Below, piece by piece: positions 21,971 through 32,400 of a DNA stretch of 64,000 bases. A program made the position numbers and the translations under genes. Position 1 is the first letter of the stretch. Every line of letters starts with the position of its first letter. The stretch spans positions 255,233,863-255,297,862 of the forward strand of contig CP136064.1 of assembly GCA_032622095.1 (NCBI GenBank). The letters are read 5' to 3'. This DNA comes from Siphonodentalium dalli. Lineage: Eukaryota > Mollusca > Scaphopoda > Gadilida > Siphonodentaliidae. The notes below the pieces were generated by a model, which saw only the letters and a list, made by a program, of their open reading frames with translations, was not told the origin of the DNA and ran no database searches.

Positions 21971-23791
21971 AGAGATGGACTGTCGTCCGGTACATACCCC
22001 CTAGTGGCATACCGCCTAGTGTGGGCATATCTATAACTTATGACTGCTATACTCAGACAGATGGACCCAAAAATCAGCAATTCATATAAACGAAGATGAA
22101 TAACTATAGCACAAAAAAACAAAACAAAACAGTTAAATGTGCCATTAAATGTCCTCCTAGTGGTGAACATCCATACAAAATTTAATTGAGATCCGAGCAT
22201 TACTGTTCAAGTTATGACCTGAACAGACAACAGACGGACCAAAAAGCCAACATGTACAGATAAACAAAGATGTATAACTCTAGAATGGAAAATCCGAAAA
22301 AAACGATGGAACCCTCTTTTTAATGTCCTCATAGTAGTGAACATCCCAGTCTGGGTGAACGTCGACTCTATATTTGAAATATAGAGTCTGGAGCTTATGT
22401 AGCAAAAACCATTTCTATTCAGCGAACAGCTTCCCCAAAATGACGTCATGGATTTAAAAAAATACATCGATGATTGACAGGTGTCCCCACGTGTTATTTG
22501 TTGTGCTTCGCAATAGCAGATAATATTTGTGTGCGACTATTCTTTTTCGGGAGATGAACTCGCTGCATCAACCGGAAAGCTGCATCCGAGAGCAAAAAAT
22601 AAGGTCGTCATCAAAAATGATGCTTTAGAACTATTTAAAAGCATAAAATTAAGTCATTTCCTCGGTGTTAACTTTCAGATGATTTTTTTACGACAAATAA
22701 TTTGATTTGCAAACCATGGTACAATCATCGACGTATATTGATCGATGGTACAATAAAGTAAATCAAATACACGGACATAAGTGAGTTCTATTTATATTTA
22801 TGGGAGGCCAAGTTGGTACCATGCGCATGCCTATCTATCAGGTCTAGCACATCCTTCAAATTAATCCGAATCGTACCGAATATATAATTTCGAAGCCATT
22901 GTTTCTGTCTGCAAGCATCGCTTTCGATCGGAGAAATTCCGCTCTGTTACTATATTTAGAGGTGACATTATGGGAGTCTCCACCCACTGACACTTGTTTA
23001 TTAGCCCATACGGTTTCATTGGACGGAAAATAATTTACGCAATCAATCAGATTACGGAATCCCGACGACTTGGAAATGAAATAGCGATGTTATCCGTCAG
23101 ACCTTATATTCAATGTTGTAATGAATATTTAGGTATGAGTTTACTCAGACTGTGAACATCCATACCAAATTTCATTGAGATCCCAGCACAACTGTTGAAG
23201 TTACGACATGAACAGACACCAGACAGACCAAAAAGCCAACATTTCCAGATAAACAAAGATGAATAACTCTAGAATGGAAAATCCGAACAAAACGATGGAA
23301 CCCTCTATTGAATGCCCTCATAGTAGTGAACATCCATACCAAATTTCATTGAGATCTGAGCACTACTGTTCATGTTATGACATGAACAGACACCAGACGG
23401 ACAAAAAATCCAACATTTCCAGATAAACAAAGATGAATAACTCTAGAATGGAAAATCTGAACAAAACGATGGAACCCTCTATTTAATGTCCTCATAGTTG
23501 TGAACATCCATACCAAATTTCATTGAGATCCCAGCACAACTGTTGAAGTTACGACATGAACAGACACCAGATGGACAAAAAATTCAACATTTCCAGATAA
23601 ACAAAGATGAATAACTCTTAGAATGGAAAATCCGAACAAAATGATGGAACCCTCTATTTAATGTCCTCATAGTAGTGAACATACATACCTAATTTCATTG
23701 AGATCCGAGCACTATTATTCAAGTTATGACATGAACAGACATCGGACGGACGGACGGGTGCAAAACAGTATACCCCCTAAAAAGGGGTATA
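21971..23791 (+). mobile_element. ~1.8 kb tandem-repeat element with terminal hairpin
   Basis: Units of about 174 bp carry GAACATCCATACCAAATTTC and AACAAAGATGAATAACTCTA; they recur near 22165, 22338, 23153, 23328, 23502 and 23675. 22470-23120 is a non-repeated interior of unknown nature. Repeats of GACGGACGG lead to a hairpin TATACCCCCT...AGGGGTATA at 23769-23791. The insertion splits the flank duplicated from 19430-19880. A perfect 12-bp stem (GACTCTATATTT/AAATATAGAGTC) lies at 22365-22389. Confidence 0.7.
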
Positions 23792-24030
23792 ATGAAAGTA
23801 TCGACCATTGTGTTTTTATGTACGAACCAAAGAGCACACTCTGAAGCAGAAATTTTTCAAGCACTTTGCTGTTCTGTGGTCCATTAGACCACCCACAGCA
23901 CCGGAAAATTGCTAATTTTATTGCCAAAATATGTTGGTGTCGCTTGTCATGACACATCCAATGACTGCATTTGAGAAAATGAGACAAATTAGCTCTTTAT
24001 CATTCACTACGCAAGTCGCAGAATGACTTT

Positions 24031-25640
24031 AAACATTTATTAGTGATTTATATATGTATCTTACCTGCCGATATAACCATAACATGCACGAATGATACAT
24101 TATATGAACATCACATGATGTCTTGTACAGGCAGTCTCTCCGGTCTTTATTTATTTTGTCCGGCTGCAGTGATATATGACTTGAGTTAACAGTCCTTCTT
24201 GTGGCATAGATGAGACGCATGTTTGATGGTACTCGGTGATGAACAAAGTAGGCGAATCGATGTGCTGCAACAGACTGTACTTTGGCAACCCATCTCACAC
24301 TCAACTTCCCATATTCATCTCGCACCTGTGCAGTTCAAAAATGGCAACCAGATGAAGTTCTAAGGATGTTACGCATAATTGACTGCTGTAATGAGGCCAG
24401 TTTTCTCTCGCTCGGGACAGAGTTAAAAATCTGTGGCATTATCACCTGTAACAAGAAAAAATAAGACAGATACATTTGTGTATGGTTGACTCTATCGATA
24501 TTAATTTTATGAAGTCTCTCAATTAAATAAGACAAAAAGAGATGCCACGCAAACCCCCCTTCTTTTCCCCCATGTATGCCTTGGCTATATAATACAAAAT
24601 GGCTGCACCACCCCCCTTCATAACATTCTCCTGTGATTGTTTACAATTAATAAAGTGTCCCCTAATATAATATATACTTACTTGCGCAGTGCAGGCACAC
24701 AATCTTCAATATTCAAAATCTTAACAGGTTTTTGCAGGTGGAATAGTGCCCTATATTTAGTAACATACACATGTTTTGGTTTAAATTTGATTTTTGGAAA
24801 TGAATCCGATGTCTGAGAAAGGGAAAAGGTGTTTTATAAAGAATATACAAATAATCCAATGTTGACATGAAAATACGGAAGATTAATCGACCAAAAATAG
24901 TTAATTTCACATGCTTCTTAAAGGTAGCATAACACGATTTCTGGCCATTTTCACCATTTTGAGGGGGATACTGCATCCGCTGCACTATGGTGATTAATAA
25001 ACAGCACATGAGTGCTTGGTTAAAAGATAGAGAAATGATCAGAGCATAACCTTTTCGCAGGAATTGCCTCACAAGTTGAATTATCTCCCTTAGATTGACT
25101 TTGAAAAATATTAATTTTAACCATTTTTTGGCTGAAATTGATTGTCTTCGTTAACATAGCTAACGATGATAGAGCGCATGCCAGTTTATAACCATCTTGT
25201 GAGTCGATAGATAATCAAATATATTAAAAAAAGAAAACAAATGTTATATCAATTTTTAAATTTTGTCTTCCAAGTGCAGACGACTGTTTTCAAGGGAGAG
25301 AAATCAAGATCTTTTCCGGTGGAGTACTACCACACAGAGCTGGCCGACATCGAATTCCAAAAACATACATCAAATTCAGACATCTCATTTTGTATACTAT
25401 GGTACCTTTATAAAATAATTAAACCATCAAACCATTACTGCCAGGTATAACAGAGGCTAAACTGACAGTTATAGCTCTTATTTTGTAGACTTAAAATCAT
25501 ATTTTCAGCCCTCCTACAAGCCAAACAAATTGTACACACCAATGCCAAGCGGTACCCTAAACTATGATGCCACACGGCCCATTTTATACATATATGGGCA
25601 TAGAAACAGGAACTTTAGGAAGGGGTCTGATTAATCAACT
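24031..25640. other. Mostly unclassified region with possible exons
   Basis: Besides 24682-24812, two stretches look exon-like. Minus strand 24343-24450 follows TTTCTTGTTACAG and codes for 36 residues to a stop. Plus strand 25280-25410 follows TTTTGTCTTCCAAGTGCAG and codes for a hydrophilic peptide with FPVEYYHTELADIEFQ. Neither matches a family I know, and they point in opposite directions. 25410-25520 is a repeat shared with 17009-17110. Confidence 0.3.
24682..24812 (-). CDS. Candidate internal exon, unknown gene
   Basis: On the minus strand a strong acceptor (TTTTCCCTTTCTCAG) precedes 131 bp that are open in only one frame, followed by a perfect donor GTAAGT (24676-24681). The 43 complete codons give a basic peptide with FPKIKFKPKHVYVTKY and then VKILNIEDCVPALR. 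I do not recognise it. The exon starts in phase 0 and leaves two bases for the next exon; neither acceptor-like tract at 24448 or 24326 continues it without a stop. It could be a host exon, an exon captured by a mobile element, or chance. Confidence 0.4.
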
Positions 25641-25735
25641 AGTGTTTGATTAGCTCTTGTCAACTAATGGACTCCTGAATATCCCAAACAATTTCAACAC
25701 TAGATACAAGGGGTACGCATCCAAGATGCTATGTC

Positions 25736-26307
25736 AAGTTTATTGGCAGTCGAAAAAGACTGCCAATAACTTGGCAATAAGGCCCACACAAGGCTCAAAA
25801 TGTCGGACAAACCTGGTTTTCAAACTCGTCCGGATGAGTTATTGTTGCAAGAGACTCATACATGTATATCAAATATGGTTTGAATCAGTTAATATTTAAT
25901 TGAGTTATCGCACTAACAGTGAAAAACATGCTAAAAATAGACAAAATAAGGTCCATAAATCCAGGGACAAAATTTGGACAAACCTGGTTTTCGAACTCGT
26001 CTGAGATATTGTTGCAAGAGACTCATATATCAAATATAGTTATAATCAGTTAATATTTGATTGAGTTATCGAGCTAACAGGTGATTTAATTGCAAAAAAG
26101 TCATCAAAGATGGAGAACTGTTGTCAAAAAGTTTGGACGTGATCCATTTTCTACAGGCAGTAAATAGTTATTGGGAGCAACTCATATCCCAGAATGATTT
26201 TGAATCCATTCACAAATGTCAAAGTTATAAGGCATTCTTTAGGTCCGCCCACCACCGCCCGCCCGCCCGCCCACCGACCATAAGTCGAGTTTTTCAAAAA
26301 CTCGACT
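25736..26307 (+). mobile_element. Hairpin-bounded tandem-repeat element next to the Helentron gene
   Basis: 25736-25772 folds as a 15-bp stem (one bulge) with ATTGGCAGTC, loop GAAAAA and GACTGCCAAT. Two units of about 172 bp follow (GGACAAACCTGGTTTTC near 25803 and 25977). A (GCCC)n tract leads to a perfect 12-bp terminal stem AGTCGAGTTTTT/AAAAACTCGACT with a single-base loop at 26283-26307, then AAAAATAG. This is the same architecture as the other Pearl/HINE-like elements here, in a different family. It lies 127 bp from the end of the giant reading frame. Confidence 0.7.
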
Positions 26308-26433
26308 AAAAATAGCAAAAAAAGTATAGGGATCTTAATGTTGTTTTATACAGTTTTATATTGAATAAATTTGAAAATAATATAATATGTAATTGAAATA
26401 TACCTATAATTTTAAGGAATAATTAAATGAACT

Positions 26434-29400
26434 TCAACTTACAGTGGTGTTTACATCAATGGCAATTCCCTCGTGATAACTATAATATTCAGAGAGTCTG
26501 CTGCAAGATACAGAGAGTTCTCCTTTAAAGTAGACATGATCCAACAGAGTGCCGCCTTCTGTTGTAGGGAACTTGATAATTTGTTGAAAACCTTTGCTTT
26601 CAATGAGTGTACTTAGAGAAGAATTTTGTAAGTCATTCTGATTAAAGTCGCCTATCAGGAGCACATTTGTGTAATGTTCAGCTACTGCACAAATCTCATG
26701 TATTTTTGGCGTGAACACTTTTACCGCATATTGTGGAGGCCTGTATATTACAACCAAGAGTAAATCTAAATTGTAATTGTATGTGCAAATGTGTTCGAGA
26801 TTGATGAGACCAATCTGAGTTCTGCGGAAGTCTGATTCATTGCTCACATAAACCCCAACACCACCATGTTCTTGTTTTTTCATTTTCTTAAAAAAATTTG
26901 TGGACTCGTCAAAACATTCAGACCTGGCAGTGTGATGAAACTCATAATCATCTATATCATATCTCAAACTTCCTATATCGCTGGGGGCAAGCCACGTTTC
27001 AACGAGAGCTATACAGTCAGCAGTAAAAATTCTTTGATCTGCTTTAAGATCTTCAAAATGACATGATAAACCTTCAATATTGTGCAAAATGATTTTTAAA
27101 CATTGGCCAGATGAGGTTTTCTCAGCTTCAATGAAATCTGGCATTCTATTGAGTGCTTTTGAGACTTTTTCATCACAATAGATCTTATCAGTGATTTCAT
27201 GAGATTCACAATTTATTATTGAAAGTCCTTCAAGTGATGTCACTCGACTCAATGCAACATAGGCCATACCAGGGGAGAATATATTTTTCAGTGAGATAAC
27301 AGCCTTGTCCAGTGTAATTCCTTGAGCCTTATGAATTGTACATGCATATGACAACGTCAATGGGAACTGTTTCCTCACAGTTACTTGGCTACTTCCAATG
27401 TGATGTTCATCTGGTACAATTTCAATCGTTCGCATTTCGCCTTCTAGCCCAGAAAGTCTTTTCCTTCCAACTCTTTCATTGTCAAATCTGATATACACTC
27501 TTTTCATATCTATATCAACATTTTCAAAGTTTTTCAAATCTATCACAGTTCCAATAACGCCATTCACCAAACCATCATCAATATCTAGATTCTTCACCAA
27601 CATGACTCTGCAGCCTTCAGCTAGGACAATGGAATGAGGCAAGTAGGTTTTCAACTGCTTTGAGGTACAGGGTCTGTTTAGTCTAACAGTAACTCCAGTT
27701 GCCTTATTTGTTTTGTAATCCTGAGCATCAATGGTGAAAAGATTACTGCAAACTTTCTGCAACATTTTTGTGTTGTGATCGCCGACCTCGGCTTTTGTGC
27801 TGGCTAATAGTAATGCTTCTCCAACATCTCTATTTATACAACCAGACAACATATCAACATCCTGTGGCAACAGACGTTCAGCTCGATATTTGGTTCTACA
27901 CCTGTTTAGCATGTATGCAAAATCAGCATCATCTTTCTGTCTCATGATTTTGTCAAGAATGGCAATGGAGAAGCGTTTGTCCCAGAGTTTACGTCCAGGC
28001 ACCCTTGAAAATAGTTTGTCTTCCTCTGAGACACAAACAGGTGGAATCTGATAGAAGTCACCTACTGCTATAACAGAAACTCCTCCAAAGCAGATTTTGT
28101 CATTTCCACAAGTTCTCTTTATCTGGTTCAATCTCTCGCTCACATAGTGCAGTAGATTATATTTGATCATAGAAATTTCATCTATTATCAATAGGAGAAG
28201 AGAGCTTAATTTACACCTCATGGTATTCATAGTGTTTTCTTTTAGAGGCACACATCTTTCACCGAGAAATAATGGAATCGAGAATGCTGTATGTAGAGTT
28301 GTACCTCTAATGTTGAAGCTTGCACTACCAGTGGATGCTGTCAACAAAACAACAGTGTCATCTGGGTTGTTGGATATTTGGGATAGCAGCCGGTTCATTT
28401 CATAATACAGACATTTTATCAGAAGAGATTTTCCAGTGCCTGCTCCACCAGTTAAATGTAGAAAGAATTGTTCTGGATTTTTTCCGTGAATTTTATCAAG
28501 GCACCAGTTGCGTACTTTATGAAATATTTTGCTTTGTTGCTCATTCAGAGTTCTCATCAGTGGCAGAATTTCACTTTTATCATAGACATCATAATGTCTT
28601 TCATTCCTAGATTCAGATGGAATATTGCCAAACTCATTTTTGCAATCAATATTTTCATCCTGTCCAACTGTTGATACTGGCATATTTGAATCATCCAATC
28701 TGTCTACTTCTGACTCAGGACACATATTAGCCCATGCATCTTCAGGATTGACTTTGTGGATAGAATCCTGGGCATTATCAATTGCACTAGCATTTGCATC
28801 ATAATGCTTTCTGTTGTCCTCCACTACAGATTTCACAGTGCAAATGTCATTCTCTGATCTAATGTTTCCAGACTCATAAAAGTCCATGTACAATTGAAAT
28901 GGACTTGGCTTCAGTTGTTCTTTATTACGATGGGGCAGGTACAGTTGTAGCATGCTTTGGTAGAACTTCTCGCGTTCCTTTTCTAGTACAAATCTAGGAT
29001 ACTTTATGACAGCTGGACTTGACTTTGTTCTCTTTTGAACATATCCAAGTTCATTCTGTAGTCGGAACACAGTTGCTGTTATTTTATCCTCAGCACAATT
29101 CTCAGCATTCTTGGGAAGTTGACTTTTACAGAGAACTCTATACTCTGAACAAAATCTAGCCAAACACATTGACTTGAACTCAATCAGCAGTGGTCTTGCT
29201 TCATATCTCTCAGTGATGTTAATCATCCAAACTCGTTCAGAGTCTTCGTTTATTTGATCCAGAGGAAGACTTATTCGGACAGGATTCTCCCCAAGAGGTA
29301 TCCACACAACATTTCTTGAACATTCTTTAAGGGGCAGTTCACAAACTCTGAAGACACTTTCAATGGCCGACACATTTCGCTTGTTTAGGTATGTTGATCC

Positions 29401-32400
29401 AAGCTTTCTCATTGTTTTCTTAGCGGACAAATTCCCTTTCTCAGCTTCTTTTTTAGTCTGTTTCAAAAATGATCCCATTGTTTTCTCATTCTTTGAGATG
29501 TAGCTAATGATATACACAACACAACTGTATGCATCCAATACATACTGAATGTCAAGATTGGCATTCCAGCATCTTGAGAGATATGCATTGTATTGATTAG
29601 TCCACATGTCTTTAGGTGATCTTTTGAGAACAACAGTATTGCGTGTAGACAATCGGCTCAAAGCTACTTCCAAGTCAGACTGGTCTACATTAGCCTTATC
29701 AAGTAGTTCCTTGCAACTTGTTATCTCCTCATTCTTATCTAGCAGCAGTTTCCATAATGACTCAACTAATGTTTTTGCATTTTCCTTCTCGGTTTGATGT
29801 TCTTCAGTTTCCATACTCTTCGCTCTAGCAATGAATGACTCCTCAGATGGTGGCCTGGGAAAATTAAACCTGCAGGTTGTTCCTCGTTTGCGACAAGATG
29901 TTGTGTGGTTCTTGCTATGTTGTTGCACACTTTTAACTATGTCAAACAATTCTGGATCAGTTTCCTCATCTGGTGTAAGACAGGTTATGTATTTATCAAT
30001 GAATGCAACCACAAGAGCATCATTGTCAACATCAAACTGAGGCGCATTATCGATCCAAATCACACAATGCCAATGCGGTCTAAACTTGTCAGAATTTTCT
30101 TCCCTGATGAAGAAATCTTTAACTTTACCGATAGGTTCGGACTCTGACATAATCACCTTTTTGAAAAACTTGTGGAATCTATCTGAAAGCATTCTTGCAA
30201 CAGTCACAGGATTTGATTTCAGAATTTTGCACTTTTCATCCCAGTCCAGTTTTTCAAAAGTCCTTGTGTCATTCTGTTGAATCAAAATAGTTTTTATAAT
30301 CTCAGGCCATCGGAACTCAGCTGTAGAGAAACTTGTGAACCACGTTGGTATACCAACCATTCTTAACATAGCAAATAGATCTTTCTGGCAGTTTTCCCAG
30401 TATGCCGGACTACTTCTTATGGTCTTGAGAAATCTGTATGCCTGATCACTATTGAGTAGTTCGTCTCGCTTCTCCTTGTCTCTCAGATCACTACCAGTTA
30501 TCTCTGATCCGTCACTTGACTTAGCATTAGATTTTCTACAAGCAATAGAAATCTGGGACAGTACCTGCTGAAGCTCAGATATATACTGACTGAAGAATAT
30601 GTAATCTGTGTCCCTCGCAAACCTATTATCCACATGCATCAGTCTGTGCTTAAAATATTGTGCCAATGTTAACCGCACTTTTCGTTCACTCTTAAATGTA
30701 TGCTGCCCTTCAGGAAATTGTTTTGGAAATGCTTTACCTTCTATGTCCTCATCACCGAGCATGTACACTGGTTTGTTTCCTTCTGCTGGTGCAACATCAA
30801 ATATCTCATCACTGTGGCTATCAAGTACAAATTGACCGATATCCTCTGGTTGCAGACATGAATCAACAGGAAATGCAGAGTCGCGAGCACCATGTTCATT
30901 CTCAGAATCACTTGCACTGTCTGATTTATCATCAGTAACATCCTGTTCCATGTCAGATTCAGAATCAGTCGAGTCTGAGCTTTGGTCATTGTCCATGTTT
31001 GCTTCATTCCATCGTTCATCAATTGTTATATCCTTGAAAAACTTGTTGTGCCTTTTAAGATAGGACAAAGCAGTGATAACCCTCTTTGTATTCACATATT
31101 CATATTCATAATAACCCTCATAGCACATCTTCCGTTTCAATTTTACTCGAAGTAACGAACTTGTGTTTTCGGGCCTTGGCAAGACATCTGCAGTTTTACT
31201 CATATCAGTAGGGACACAAACTACTGAACCTCGAATTCCTTCTTGTGAACCTCTGGGTAACTTAACGATCTTTTTGAAGGGAAGTAGTGGTGCTATGAGG
31301 TGGCATTCTAGTCGGTTTATATTTGCGATCTCTTCAGGTATTGGATCAAGTTCCATGTCATTAACAAAAGAACCAGAGGGAATCTTTCCTTGCTGAATTT
31401 TGCGATGACAAGTATAGCAGATCCAGAGTTTGCTGCATGGCCTCTCAAGAAACTGACAATTATTAGGGCATTCATCCGAGCATTCATGCAAATACTTCTT
31501 AGTGATGCACTTCTTAGCAATAGCATCAACATTGGAACCTTTTAGACTATAGTTATCTAAATTACATCTCGTCACCTGGTTTTGAAACAAAACACGGTTG
31601 CAGCTGGCACATACATACTCAGGTCCATGTGCGGTTTCCTCCCTGAAGGATTTTATTACATTGTCTATTATTGACAGGTGTTGTATCCTCTTTAACATTT
31701 GACTCTTTTTGGCAAGTAGTAGGTTTTTTCGATATGCACTAGATATTCTGTACTTCCTTTTGATGCTGTTAATGAGATTATTCCTGAACTGAGAATTGTT
31801 TGTATACTTGGCTTTGGAATAACTCATAAGTTTCTTTCTGAACTCACTCTGTGTGGCATACTTGGCTTTGGAATAACTCATAAGTTTCTTTCTGTACTCG
31901 CTCTGTGTGGCATACTTGGCTTTGGAATAACTCATAAGTTTCTTTCTGTACTCGCTCTGTGTGGCATACTTGGCTTTGAAATAACTGATCTTTTTCTTTC
32001 TGAACTCACTCTGTGTGGCATACTTGGCTTTGGAATAACTCCTAAGTTTCATTCTTAACTCACTGTTGGTGGCATACTTGGTAGCAGAACGTGTCTTCAC
32101 ATCAGATCTAAATTGTTCCTGATTTTTGTACTTATCTTTTGAATCCATGCGTGCCCTGAGCCTGAATTCCTTGTTATTTTGATATTTATGTACAGACTTG
32201 GCTTTCTTTTCCAGTTTCAATGCTTTGTTAGTAGCATAGTTCTGTTGTTCCCTTTCATTCTTAGCTGTTTTGTGAGAAGCCTGGTATAAAGACACATATT
32301 CATTGCGACTTCCTGTTTTATTTTGATTTCTCACCTTCTGCCTTTTATGGTGAACAGTAAATCTGCTTTTGTTTTTTGTCTTTCGTTTTTTCTGAAACGA

